NCBI GenBank assembly: GCA_035079385.1
Contig: JAVHKY010000001.1
Span: 13,850,501-13,914,500 of the forward strand
Source of the DNA: Aspidiotus rigidus
Lineage: Eukaryota; Arthropoda; Insecta; Hemiptera; Diaspididae
DNA: 64,000 nt
Direction of reading: 5' to 3'
The position numbers and the translations under genes are program-made. Of the stretch, positions 44,901 to 56,450 are shown in pieces. Numbering within the stretch: the stretch's first letter is position 1; each line of letters begins with the position of its first letter. The notes under the pieces were generated by a model. That model did not search any database. It was not told the origin of the DNA and was given only the letters and a program-made list of their open reading frames with translations.

Positions 44901-45470
44901 AATACTCGAACAAAAGAAAATTACACGAGTAATCGTAAGCAACTGAAGAATACCAACTTATGAAATTGTGATTAGCACCGGTTTTATTTAAGTTATTGCT
45001 AGACAAAGATTCTTACGTATTTCCTCCCTCTCTCTTCTTCAGATAAGAATAAAAGTATTGGGTAGAGGGGTATGATGACAAATGAGATTTGAATAATTAG
45101 CCGAGACGTACGAAATACATATTTTTATTCAGTATAAAACCGAAAAACGATTCGAAGAAAACAAATGACGTGTGAAAGAAAAACGCCAAGCCCTTCATAC
45201 CTCTTCTGTAACGTTTGTTTTTGGCATCGCAATGATTAATTATTTTTTTGAAAATAAAGTATCGGTAGATTTTTTAGTAGAATTCAACGAGGAATTTGGC
45301 TTGAAAGACACCTCAGTATTTTACAGAAAAATACCCGTCCTTTATCTTCAGTTCTGGGAGTTCGAGTGCTGTAGATCTCCTCCGAGAGACTGAAGAATTT
45401 TTTTAACGTTTAGATTCTACGTTGAATTCTACTTGGGTATCCACCGAAATTCTTTTTGGAAAATACATTT
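42000..45470. other. Intergenic, no gene recognised
   Basis: No gene, RNA or clear repeat. Faint minisatellite words occur at 42840-43020. The part at 43.5-44.4 kb is unique with frequent CpG and could be regulatory. Confidence 0.4.
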
Positions 45471-45475
45471 TTTTT

Positions 45476-45645
45476 AGCGGGGAACCCGCTATCTCTTTTG
45501 TTGAGGGGGTATTTACAAGAAACAAGCGCGAGCGCATTCAAATTGTGACGTCATTATTTTCGGAACTTCGAAAAATTTCAGGCCCTAAGCCTTATATGAT
45601 AGGTGGGGGACTTAGGAAAGTTTCAGCTTCTTAGTTATATATGAC
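45476..45645 (+). repeat. Minisatellite element, subfamily 2 copy
   Basis: Hairpin end agcggggaacccgct at 45476-45490, then ttttgttgagggggt, caagcgcgagcgc, TGACGTCA at 45546-45553, and one unit and a half (gaaaaatttcaggccc, tatatgataggtggggg). Matches the copy at 28300 in layout. Confidence 0.8.
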
Positions 45646-45899
45646 TAGCGTCTGTTGCGTCGTTGCTACGCGTCGACGACAGCCGCTAGCAAGGTGAGCA
45701 CCAATTTTGAAATAAAAAAAAAAATTCTTTCAATGAGAAATTTATGAAAAAAAAATGAATCGAACTGGCGCGGTAATTAACCACAAAAAAATGAGACTGG
45801 TAAAAGAGGGCCCCCCATGAATAGATACAAGTATTTTGTTTTGTGGATTTTAAATTGCTTCTCTTCAAAAAAAAGAAAATTGCTCATAAAAACTTTCTT

Positions 45900-47060
45900 A
45901 TTTTGAAACAGGCTGAACTCCTGCACATTCTTTTGTCCAACCTTATTTTAAGAGTCACAATTTAAAAATAAAAAAACAAAAAGAAAAAACAGATTGCTAA
46001 CCCTATTTTGAATGAGCATAAGTTTCACTTCAGTTGCATTTAAAACAGAACAAAAAAAATATTGCTCACCTTAACCAAACCCTATTTTAAAGTAAGTTCT
46101 ATAGCATTTAGGGATTTAGTGAATTAAAAAAAAAAAAAATGGGATTGATTATAGAAGAGTATTAAAAACAGAAAGCAAAATTTAATTCAGAATAGCCACA
46201 CTCAATGGCAATAGTTTTGAAATTGACTACCACACCTGTATCATTTTGCAGCTTCACAATTCATGGGTTAGAGCAGTGGTTCCCAACCTGGGGTCCGCGG
46301 AGCCGAGCCCGGGGGCCCGCAGAAGTCTGAAAATAATTATTATAATTTTTAAAAAAGGTGATATCTGGTTGTAGGATAAAGAAAATTAAATGCGAGTAGG
46401 TAGAAAAACCTGCCTGAATAAAACTTGATATTTTCAGAATTTATTTACCAACCACGGTTTCGGAGGTCAACCATCGCATTAATTAATTAATTCAGTGAAT
46501 AGTACTAGTTATTAGTGCTACTTTATTCCTTTAACATTTTTTTGTACCTCATTCTAATGAAAAAAATATTAAATGTTTCGAGTTCAATAATGCTTTTTTT
46601 GTAGGGGGTCTGCAAAAAAAAGGCCAGAGCATTGAAGGGGTCCGACATCTCCAAAAGGTTGGGAACCACTGGGTTAGAGTGATGCTAAGGGCTGTGGCAT
46701 ACTAAGTTCATGGGGTTTACAAGAGCATACAACATACAAATGTGCATTCGCGCATATTGTATTTTACTGTTTTTACAATTATAAAATAGTACTTTGGTCG
46801 CACTAAAAAAAAAAAAAAAAAGTTTCTAGACCATAACCACAAAATCAAACTCTGTTTTAAAATAATTTGTGATTCGGTCGCATTTATAAAAAGAAAAATA
46901 TTTGCCAAACGTTAACCAAACACCATTTTAAAATAAGTTGACTTAAGACGCTTTTTTTTTTAAAAAAAAAACATATTGCTTGACCTTGACCAAACCCTAT
47001 TTTAAAATAAGTTCTACTCTAGTCGCACTTTTTAAAAAGTCCAAGAATGCTAAGTCTCTT
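45900..47060 (+). repeat. Degenerate tandem repeat, unit about 70 bp, interrupted by a hAT MITE
   Basis: A unit of the form attgctcaccttaaccaaac, cctattttaaaataagttct, ctagtcgcactt and an A- or T-run recurs about seven times (near 45940, 46000, 46065, 46790, 46850, 46910 and 46980). The MITE at 46274-46671 and its surroundings split the array. No frame is conserved. A related gagtcgcacaaaaataaaat word at 58170 suggests the array belongs to the tail of the hAT-linked repeat described at 57.6 kb. Confidence 0.6.
46274..46671 (+). mobile_element. hAT MITE (398 bp) with 8-bp target duplication
   Basis: Starts CAGTGGTTCCCAACCT and ends AGGTTGGGAACCACTG as a 16-bp inverted repeat with at most one mismatch, the classic hAT end (CAGNGGTTCYCAACC). 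The flanks are identical 8-mers ggttagag at 46266-46273 and 46672-46679. Near the ends are ggggtccgcgg and ggggtccgacatc. The inside is A+T-rich and non-coding, so the element needs a transposase from elsewhere. Confidence 0.96.
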
Positions 47061-47329
47061 GTACAACACTTACCCCTTACCTAACCAACAACTAATCTTA
47101 TTTCAAAGTTTAATGAAATATGTACTTCAGTAACAGCCAGAAATGAAATAATGGAACAAAGAACTGTTTAAACAAAACGATTAAAATGTAAGAAACACAA
47201 AATAATGTTCAAAAAGTGGAATATTTAATCACACAAAGATTCCTCAAAATGTCAGATTATTGAAGAATTTTTGATCATTTTCACCTTGAAGAATTCTCTG
47301 ACACGAATTTTACTCATTTATATGAAAAA

Positions 47330-47634
47330 TTGAAGAGAACAGAAATTGTAGCCCCTGTAACTTCCTTTTAAATGAAAGAGCTTTTTATATGAGTCTAATT
47401 TCAGATTCACAAAAGGGAGAGAGAGAGAGTTCTGTCCATCCATTTCCTTAATCATTGCGACTGGTAAAATATTGAATTAGTCCGTATTTTGCTGCAATAC
47501 AGCCTTTACCTGTCAAGTTAGCTCTTACCGTTGAAATCCAAATAGGTACTTACAAACACAGGTATCTACTGAACATACACCTGGCGATCAGGCGCGCCGC
47601 CAACCGCTAGTCAGTTATAATATCATTTTGAACT
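47330..47634 (-). repeat. 3' tail of the hAT element, shared with 57.6-58.6 kb
   Basis: Read on the minus strand, this follows the transposase end. It contains gactagcggttggcg, ttcagtagatacctgtgttt, gagctaacttgacagg, gtattgcagcaaaatac, and gttacaggggctacaattt. All these words recur in order on the plus strand at 57662-58590, which shows a second copy of the same element tail. Confidence 0.7.
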
Positions 47635-48450
47635 GATTTGGTTCAATATTTCAACCTCGCAAGACATCAGCATGAAAGCCTCCAACTTTACATCGCTCAA
47701 CAAGTTTCTTAGCTTAGTTCTTATAACTTTAAGTTCAGAAAATTTACGTTCGCATTCTACCTGGACACAGGAGAATGTCGTAGAAGTTTTGTGTAGATAA
47801 TGAACATTTGTGTATGCGGAAGAATACGCAATTTATATCTGACTATAGCAATGAATACACGCATGGTAAACAATCCTGACAGGTTTTACGATTACGCTTT
47901 TCCAATTTTTTCCTCTGAATTTCAATCGACTTCCTTGATTCCATTCCATCACCATCCGCTAAATCATCCTCAGATATTGATTCAACTTCAGATCCCTCTG
48001 ATTCATCTATGCTGTTTTTGGAAAAAACTCCTTTCCATAAATCCTTCTATTTTCTTACAAAGTCCAGAAAATTTTTTAAACCCTTCTCCGTGACTTCATC
48101 CTTGAAGTCCACCTTTAAGGAAACTCCTGAAGGCGTCTGATTGAAGACCTTTCGTTAAAATTTTCTGGGTCAAGATAATAATCTCTCATAATACCGTGGC
48201 GCTTTTCTCGACTCTCTTCATCGTTATCATAAAACTTGGCCCTCATTACTGTTGATGCAGTATCCATTACTCTACGTTATACAAATACTTGAACGCGAAA
48301 TTTTTGAAGGGGATCCGACAGTGGTTCATCGTTTGCCATCTCACCTGGCATTTTTTTCTTTTGTCGACGACGAATTTCAGGCAGAGAGTCTTTCAGAAAT
48401 AAAGTCTCTGGGGAGCCCAACTCTTTTAATTTTTAACAGGGTAGACTCGA
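47635..48450 (-). pseudogene. hAT transposase (ZMYM1-like group) C-terminal part, decayed
   Basis: Minus strand, in three frames. From the upstream side: SLPEIRRRQKKKMPGEMAND followed by PLQKFRVQVF (about 48400-48290) corresponds to the L-P-E-x-(R/K)4-x-M-P-G-E and K-F-R-V-x-x-F region of ZMYM1-like hAT transposases. RDYYLDPENFNER (about 48190-48150) is the L-D-P-E-x-F-N segment. VECERKFSELKVIRTKLRN and then EAFMLMSCEVEIL (about 47755-47645) is the dimerisation domain that closes hAT proteins, where E-R-x-F-S-x-L-K is the hallmark. Frame changes and stops separate the pieces, so it is dead. It could have supplied transposase for MITEs in the past, but no link with the two MITEs here is shown. 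Confidence 0.85.
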
Positions 48451-48516
48451 GGCAATAAAGAAATATACTTCGATAATTTGTTTTGTCTTTTTTCCTACCT
48501 TTTTTTATTCTTCTTC

Positions 48517-48625
48517 GGCCGACTGGCCCACCGGCCCTAAATCCTCGAGGCCCACCGGGAAGTTCCCGATTCCCGACCCATAAATCCAAGCCTGCTTCCA
48601 TGTGCCAGACCCTCAACACGAGGAG
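48517..48625. repeat. G+C-rich fragment resembling a hAT MITE interior
   Basis: Words cgactggcccaccggcc, gaggcccaccgggaag and ttcccgattcccgaccc resemble the ends of the hAT MITE at 16133 (gtcggactggc, gggcccctgg). No complete inverted terminal pair or target copy is present. It sits just upstream of the transposase remnant. Confidence 0.35.
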
Positions 48626-48629
48626 AACC

Positions 48630-50775
48630 GGTCCACTCCTTAATATTCTGGATCCAATCTGTTCGTATTCTTCCCGCGCTTCTCTTTCAGTCAATAAAAT
48701 TTTGGACAATGAAAAAAGAATTGTGAACTGTTTGAAAATTCTTCGCTGCGAGTGCCCGAGGACATTGGACTCTAGCCGTGCTCATATGAAATGAGAAACT
48801 TACGCAGCTCACTTTATGGATTGTAAACTTTATCAAGCTTTTTTTGTTTTTAATGTTAATCTCAAAATATCCTTGAGACAAAATAATTGGAAACTTATTG
48901 AGTCCTGAGTTCTTCTCGATTGAGGAAGATCTACTCTTTAGAATAATTTTCCACCTTGTGATGGTAGATTCTAAAGAGAGACTGACAATCGTTCTTTACC
49001 CCCGAGAGAGAATAAAATGAAAATTTTCCGTCAGCAAAAACTTAGAACATTTCAAAATCGATAGGCGGATTATATTAGGCGTAATTAATTTATGTTTCAC
49101 TAATTTGTGAAATGTCACATAATTTGATGACTTTTTTTTATAACTTCTCTTCTTTATCGGTACAGAAACGTTAAAAAACTAATTAATTAAGATCAATGTA
49201 CAGCACTCGTATAGGTAGAAAAAATCTCACAAGAAAGTAACATTAATTGCTTTGTAATTTTTCTATCAGTCTCTGTAGTTCTCATATAAATTCTTTTTCA
49301 TTTTCTAGGTATGAAACAAAGTATACTAGTTGACGTCTCCTCTTTTCTGAGTGGAAATGTATTGTCGTAGGAGGTCTTCGTTTTTCTGCTGCTCCGATGT
49401 GAAAGAAGAAACTCTTCGATAAAATTGTCATTAACTCCGCTTCTTTGGTGCGGATGAAGAAGAGGAGAGAAAAAAAATTACAATTATTATAGTTTCGCCT
49501 ATTTTAGATATTGTATACAGCTCTCTGAATGGTTTTTATTTACTCTTACAATAATTTCATGTACTGTAGTTTATAATGACATTACTCGCGACGATGGCGA
49601 TTGTCAAGACGTAGGAGGAGGGTTTTTAAGAACCTCTACTGTTATTTTCGTATCGTGATAACAAGATAAAAAATATTGAAAGCGCTGTTCGCAGAAGAGC
49701 CCCATTTAATACGCCACTATTGTAGGTCCGCGCTGGTATTGTTATCATCTTTTGCTCGGTAAAATTGAAATATTCCTGTTTATAATTGGTAGACTCGATA
49801 CAATCGTAAGATCGAAGCGACATTTTCATATTCGCGAGCGCGTAGGTAATTGATTAAACGGTAAAATTGCCTACGATTCGAAGCTCGATATTTGCTTATT
49901 GAAAAGTGTAAGACTGTAAGAGGTAACTTGGTGTGCAGAGAAAGTGATGAATATTGAATTCGCGACTTTTTGATATTTTTCAGAATAGGCGATGCAATGT
50001 CTGTGTCATGGGCGTAGAGCAAACCTTTCTTTTTGCGACAAGAGTATTATGCAAAATTATATATTTGTGCCGAGAAATCTAAGGCGAGAATAAATAGTAC
50101 GAATAGTGAATTTATATTTTCTTGTAATCTATCATTTTGTAAAGCACTGTAATACCTAACGAGAAAACTTTACCACCATCTTTTGTTTATCTTCCATTTG
50201 AACTTCCCCCTCGATTCTCTCCTTTTCTGTTTTACCCGGTACTTCTGATAATTTGTATCTGGATAATCACCTTTACCTTCTTCTCCTCGGATTGTATCCT
50301 TCTTATCCTTATCTTTCCTCGGAAGTGGGGTGAGTCATCTTTGCGAAAGTCCCAATTTGCGCTTTATATCTGGGAGTCAAGTATTTTGTACAGGATATGG
50401 TTTTGCTGTTCGCGTGATGGCCCTCCAGCACATATTATATCATCCTCTAGGAACTTTTCTCTCCGGTTTCTTTAATAATATTGTCATCGAAATAACCGTT
50501 CAATTCGACGGAATCAGTGGCAGCCGCTTTTGATCTACCGTTTAATAAGTAACTACCCAGTTCTTGAGTCCTGCGATTTTCTGTATGTAAGCCGAGGCCC
50601 TTCTCCAGACAAGAGCCTATTGCGGAGTGAAATAGACGTTCGTGATTCTATTGGAGTTCATGGAGTTCATTTAGGGGCGAGTCTTGCGCAGTGGCACTAA
50701 TTCGCGTACTGAATCCTGAGGTGTATCACACCTAGGCTGAACAGGTTGTAACGGTTTACTAACCAATACGGAAAT
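48630..50775. other. Intergenic, no gene recognised
   Basis: No supported gene or repeat; short open frames only. Confidence 0.4.
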
Positions 50776-50779
50776 TTCC

Positions 50780-50960
50780 AAATTAGAGGTAAGGTTCAGC
50801 TAAGAGGCTGAGACCTAGTATAAATCTAGCAAAAATTAGTACACTGCATGAAACGAGGGGAGGCCTAGGCGTAGTATATAATAATACGCCCAGTATAAAG
50901 AAGACCTAAACCTGGTATAAGCCTATTATTACTGGAAGGAATTTAGATTCGTACTGTTCA
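50780..50960 (+). repeat. Cluster of CCTAGTATAA words
   Basis: Gacctagtataaatctagc, ggcctaggcgtagtatata, gcccagtataaagaagacc and cctggtataagcctatta occur within 150 bp. The same words occur at 24.3-24.7, 62.4 and 63.6 kb. Confidence 0.5.
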
Positions 50961-51320
50961 TCAAAGATGGATTATTTCTTGGGAACCCAATTTGGAATTT
51001 AAAGCCGCATGTCTTGTCGCGCCTTAGTACTTTGGATTGTGTGTATGCTCGTCTGCGTACTGTCTTAAGACGCGAAAATATATATTGAGTCAGTATTTTC
51101 CTCTCAGAGTTGAGAGGAGGAGTGGTGCAAAATCCTTCCTGGATAAGGAACTGTCAACGAAACCGAGAGAGTGGGGCTTTTGAATTACTTTATATGCACG
51201 AGAAAATTCGACTCCTATTAAGGGGATGACTTGGAAACTTTTCAACTTTCAGGAGAGGGCGAGGATACTCACAGAAATTCCAACTATGAACTTGAATTTT
51301 ATACATCAAGTAAGAGACTT

Positions 51321-51492
<172 letters not shown>

Positions 51493-51802
51493 TGGAGGGT
51501 AGAAGAATTGAAAAAATTCGATCTTTGAATCATCTATGTATGAGAAGGTGGATTTGAAAAGATTCCGAGTGTTTTGTATTAAGAGGTGGGGCTTTGAAAT
51601 ATTTTCTTCGTGAATTATATATGTGAGCGGCATATCAGGAAATCCAGGCAGTTAATGATATGCCTAGTCATTATATGAAATGCTTTTTGGTAAATAGGCA
51701 AATCGTTGTACACTTAAATTAACCTTTAATTATGCCCCAGTCATTATATGAAATGCTTGCGATAAATATGCAAATCGTGCTAAATTAATTAAGGGGGGAG
51801 GG

Positions 51803-52985
51803 CTACTTATTAGAGCAGGCCGAGCTTCTGTGACAGAGCAAATTTTTACGCCGACAAGGGCAACGACTGGTAGTACATGTTTTTTGGCAGTCTTTTCACT
51901 TGACAATCCCTTGACCATGACAGCCTTCCTCTTTGATCTGCATCTTTGCACAGCAAGACGGTATCAACTGGCACTTCTTCGGAAAGGTAGGTTGTCGCAC
52001 TGACGGTAAAATGGGAGCGGACTTATAATTGAGGAAGTAGTCCGCTTTTCGTTCCCAAAACATAAAACCCATCGTCTGATTTCTCCTTAACGCGAGCTAA
52101 AACTGACCTGGAAAAAGAGACACTAACGTGAGCATTAAAAATTCACCCTGCTTATTAAGAATTATTGTGAAGAAAAACAGTAAACTTCGCCCCTGTTTTG
52201 CTGCGATTCGACATCAGGTATGGGTACCCGGACTGTGTCACCAATAGATGATTCAGGAAACTTGGCGTCAGAGGCCGCTTTCATTCTCTTAGCTTGCTGC
52301 AGCAACAACTGCTTTGCATCTCTTCTTTCTTCCAGATAGCCCGTTTTCTGGACCTAAGTGCACGCCAAAAAGGCTCTTCGGCTGCGTTATCTTCGTCGTG
52401 AGCCTTGCCGTGTTCGTCAGACGGTGGAGAGCGTTTGGGTAATACTTGCTGCTCGGCTGCGTGTACTACAGTATTGGAAGGTGGTTCAAAGGGTTCATCG
52501 TCTTCTTCTCGCCCTAACACGGTACTGATAGCTCTTGCAATACTTGATCGAGGTCTTCTTCGCCTTCAATTTGTGACCATATTTCGCGAGGTAACGACGT
52601 TCGCTCCAGTCATATTCTGGGTGATACCCCAAACGTCGCCTCACAAGGAAATTCCGCGGTGATAAGAACGATTATTTATAAATTGAATTAGACGTAACCC
52701 ATCGCTCCATTTTTCGGTCATCGCCTCGGTATCTTGATTGGTTCACGTGCTCGACGCTTCCCTGAGACTGGGAATGACGCGGCTTGCCGTGCCTTATTTC
52801 CTGCACCCTCCCTATAACGGAATTACAGAATTCGCGGCCGTTGTCCATGTGTAAGATGACGGGTGCACCAAATATGGTAAAGATGTTCAGCAAAATAAGG
52901 GCAACCTTGACAGCTGTTCTCTTACGCAACAGTCTCAAAGAAACGAACTTCGTTAGGTGATCCTGATGCAAAAACTGATTTTGGT
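51803..52985 (-). pseudogene. KRBA2-like integrase protein (Ginger/GIN-type), decayed
   Basis: Minus strand. The first recognisable part is the integrase core, QDHLTKFVSLRLL (about 52968), LLNIFTIFGAPVILHMDNGR (D and N-G-R-E-F around the second catalytic aspartate), then HGKPRHSQSQGSVEHVNQ (catalytic Glu region near 52760). A frame change is followed by a NNRSYHRGIS segment. QAKRMKAASDAKFPE and GDTVRVPIPDV (about 52280-52210) are the family's post-core region. After a likely intron remnant ending tttttccag comes VLARVKEKSDDGFYVLGTK (about 52115-52060). The Cys-rich tail KDCQKTCTTSRCPCRRKNLL, ending S-A-C-S-N-K and a stop at 51803-51805, has one in-frame TGA just before it. The N-terminus ahead of the core is missing. 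It is a dead element copy. Confidence 0.85.
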
Positions 52986-53300
52986 CCTCTTTTGAACGGC
53001 CTTTGCAAAGGCGCTAATTGGTGTAGGCTGAAAATTGAATACGTTATTTGATATGAAATTTAACGAGGAATAACTTTTGTTTGAAACATTTTTCAATAAA
53101 ATTTCAATTTCGCGCGATATAGGCGAAAAAACTATTTTTTTTTTTGATGGGGGGGTCCGAACCCCCAGAAAAAAAAGAAGCTTCTGGGGGGAAACGCGGG
53201 ATTTTTAGTATGTTGTTCAGGACACCACATCCTGAACCATTTTCAACAAAACGTTTGCTCCAGCAAAATATTTTCTTGACATGTTCCATGTCTTTTCTCT
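52986..53300. repeat. G- and C-run hairpins upstream of the integrase remnant
   Basis: At 53149-53198 gggggggtccgaaccccc and cccccagaa...ttctgggggg form two adjacent inverted repeats, and at about 53217-53239 gttcagga and tcctgaac face each other across seven bases. They could be ends of a small element or of the integrase element; no target copies were seen. Confidence 0.45.
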
Positions 53301-53304
53301 CGCC

Positions 53305-53428
53305 GGACACCGATTTTGAAACTCGCGAGTACACCCCCCCCCCCCCCCCCCCCGTCAAGAGAAATCTCCATCCCTTGTGTGATTCAGAAATTCGCGAGTA
53401 CACCCCGCGTACTAATAATAATTAATAA

Positions 53429-53497
<69 letters not shown>

Positions 53498-53710
53498 AAT
53501 ATAATTAATACTTAGAAAATCTCTACCCCGTGGGTGATTCAGAAATTCGCGAGTACACCCCGCGTAATAATAATAAATAATTAATTAATTAATAATTAAA
53601 TAATTAAATAAATAAATAAATGATTAAATAATTAATATAATTAATAATTAGAAAATCTCTACCCCGTGGGTGATTCAGAAATTCGCGAGTACACCCCGCG
53701 TACGCCAAGA
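53305..53710 (+). repeat. Tandem copies of an ATTCGCGAGTACACCCC unit with TAAA spacers
   Basis: Four copies of a block with gattcagaaattcgcgag and tacaccccgcgt (near 53310, 53382, 53530 and 53672); three also carry ctctaccccgtgggtg or a close variant. Copies are separated by taataataattaat and taaataaa microsatellite. In the first copy a run of about 20 C follows gagtaca. Copies are nearly identical, which suggests recent amplification. Confidence 0.8.
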
Positions 53711-53762
53711 TAGGTAAAGGGGTAAACGAATAATATCTCACGAACACTTGACCTAGTAGAAG
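53702..53762 (+). repeat. 61-bp direct repeat, first copy
   Basis: Starts acgccaagataggtaaaggg and ends cttgacctagtagaag. It is identical to 54037-54097. Confidence 0.95.
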
Positions 53763-53764
53763 AA

Positions 53765-53960
53765 TTAATAATAAATAAACAAATAAATAAATAAATAAAT
53801 AAATAATATTAAATAATTAAATAAATAAATAATTAAATAATTAAATAAATGAATAAATAAATAATTAAATAATTAATATAATTAATAATTAGAAAATTTT
53901 CTAAGTCCCACTTCCTATCATATATGGCTGGATACTCGAAATTTTTCCAAGTCCCCTAGA
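53765..53960 (+). repeat. TAAA microsatellite and one minisatellite unit
   Basis: Taaataaataattaaa repeats to about 53890, then a single reverse-orientation minisatellite unit (tctaagtcccacttcctatc, atggctggatactcg, aatttttccaagtcccc). Confidence 0.75.
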
Positions 53961-54036
53961 CTTGAATTGTCTCATACCATTCCAACCACAACAGCGAGTT
54001 CGCGCTACCTCATATTTCTCATAGAAGACTTATACG

Positions 54037-54097
54037 ACGCCAAGATAGGTAAAGGGGTAAACGAATAATATCTCACGAACACTTGACCTAGTAGAAG
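54037..54097 (+). repeat. 61-bp direct repeat, second copy
   Basis: Exact copy of 53702-53762, 335 bp downstream. The second copy continues into cctagactgaaat, while the first runs into a taataa microsatellite, so the interval between may be an insertion with duplicated flank or a local duplication. Confidence 0.95.
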
Positions 54098-54354
54098 CCT
54101 AGACTGAAATATTTCAAGATGACTGATAAAATATAAAAGACATGGAACATGATTTTCATTTATTTGGCTATGCCAGAAAATTTTTTTTCCAATATTGCTC
54201 TAATTTGCCTACACTATTAATGGACATAACAGAGTAGTCGATTTCATATAGATGATAAAATTTGGAGAAGTCAACTTGAATGAGAGTGACGGTTTCCTCG
54301 AATGTACGAGCCATAAAATTATTGTTACGTGCCTTTGTATTGGAAAAAGGAAAC

Positions 54355-54565
54355 CTCTAAGTCAACTCTAAAGCGACTCTAGATTGATGTCAATTTGAGA
54401 TCAATGAAAAGTTGACCAGCGTCGAGGTGCAGAGTCAACATTTTTTGGTGACCCTAGATCGACTTGTTATCGACGTAGGCGCACAATATTTCGATTCAAT
54501 TTACACCAAAACTTTAAAAGAAGGAAATTTTCAGTTGATTTTAAGTCAACGGTCGCCATGGTTCA
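54355..54565 (+). repeat. GTCGAC-rich repeat, copy D
   Basis: Gtcaactctaaagcgactct, gatcaatgaaaagttgacc, ctagatcgacttgttatcg, and gttgattttaagtcaacgg continue the style of copies A to C. It is a diverged and short copy. Confidence 0.6.
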
Positions 54566-54569
54566 CCGG

Positions 54570-56450
54570 GCAGGTAAGTTTTGTCCTTGTCTGCCGCCCT
54601 GTTGAAATCTCGCGTCCTTAATCATTGTACGTAAACAATAAATAAGATTAATAAGTCATATGTATTGTATGGGCAAATTGTGACGCTCAGATGTCAGATG
54701 TCAATAAGATCAGTCCGCTGATCCATTTGCTTTAACATTCGTCACGCTATGCATCGCACTCGACTCTGTCAATACGCGTACTCATGTAAATACGAAAGAC
54801 ATCGGTCAAATATCAATTTCCACATTGCACAGCCTATTATTCAAACTCTCCATGAATGAACTGTTAATCTGATCTCGATTTGAAATAAAAATTCTTCGAC
54901 CGGACCTACTGAGTGCCTATCAATAAGCGCGCTGCTACGAGAGAGGCTCTAACGCAACTTCCCTCGTCCCGATCTATCGTTTTATCGACGTTACTTCATA
55001 GAATTTCCAATCGAAACTAATTTAAATTTTACACCATCATTTGTTCTAAACGACAGACACGGTACGTGTAGCATTACAATACTCTATCTAAGTACCGTAC
55101 GTCGTACTCGACATTTGCGAGGAATTGTACCGAATAGTACGAAATCATATTAGCGAACCCGTCTCGTTGCGTCTGTTCGCTATCGTGCCGCGAAAACATC
55201 ATTTATCAATAGCGAGGAATATTTTGAAATTGCTAATTTTTCCTCCTCGAAGGAATATATCAGATCTGACACGAAATGCCGCAATATTCTCGACCAAATT
55301 TTGCGGCCTCTGTATTGCACCGCGAGTACCTAACGACAGAAGGGCGATGGGGTACAACGAAAAAATGGCTCCTAATTAGATTAGGACATGCGGTACGTGT
55401 AATTGGACGTCGTCGAAAATGTTGCGCCAAGTAAAACAAAATTCTTCATTAAACCGAACATTAATTCGATTACCATTTTTGGGCAAGTTGCTACTCCGTA
55501 AGAATCGGCGAACGATTTAGAGATGTAGGATAGTCTCTTCAAAAAATGCATCTTCCGAGATACGGAACCACAACAGGCCCACTTTCATCTAACAAGCTTT
55601 GTTCTTACGAGCTGCCCGGACTACTGGTTATGAAATTGTGCTCATCGTCTTTCTTCTTTTTCGTCGAGCGTTTTCTTCTCGCTCTATCGTGAGTAAATAT
55701 AAATCGTATAGTAGGCGGACAATTGTTATATCTGCGAAAATTAATATCAATTCCCTGTAGGAAATCTCGGTGCTCCCTAATTAGACGTCGGGAAGTACTT
55801 AAATACCGCGAACACGCGATGATTTATGCGTCCAAGTTTGCTTGCGTTGCAAATCGAAAAGCTGATGGTCATCGATGAACGCTGAATTATCGGTGCATAC
55901 TGTACAGCACTGATACGAAGAGAGCAGTCATTAATAATGATCTTAATTTAAGTCGTGAGAGTACAAATGTGCAAGCTGTTTATCGCAGATAAATGTACAG
56001 TCGTGGTCATCTCGTTATTCTTCGTCGATGTGGAAACGAAGCTGTACATACAATATGATTGAGAAATTATTCTATATACGTAGGTACTATACGGATAATA
56101 TTACTTCAAATTGTAAATAGGTTTGTTGAAGAAATTAATTGATATTTTGATTTATGAGCTCGTAGGGGAAGACTTCCGAATATTGAAAATTATATGAAGG
56201 TATCGAGAATGAGAGAAATTGAGCTCGCTTTCTAGCGTTATTTTTCCTTCGTGAATCTTCGGTCTAAAAGGGATAGTTGATCATCGGTAGTACGAGCCAT
56301 GATAGCGGATTAATAGAGAAAAACTGGTACAGGCAGGTAAAGAGAAAAGAGACTGTATTGTTTAATTAATATCACAAAATAAAAACACCCTCTCACACAT
56401 ACCTCTTTTGAAGGATCCTACCCCTCTCCTTCGTAGGTATGGTGTTTACA
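54570..56450. other. Intergenic, no gene recognised
   Basis: Unique, CpG-bearing sequence from about 54.7 to 56.2 kb without repeat words; possibly regulatory. A plus-strand open frame of 84 codons at 55125-55379 shows no known domain. Confidence 0.4.

Noticed and set aside
53104..53403. 99-codon minus-strand frame with GGGGGG and repeated G-V-Y-S-R
   Set aside because: It follows a C-run and the tandem G+C-rich block; the peptide repeat is a result of the DNA repeat.
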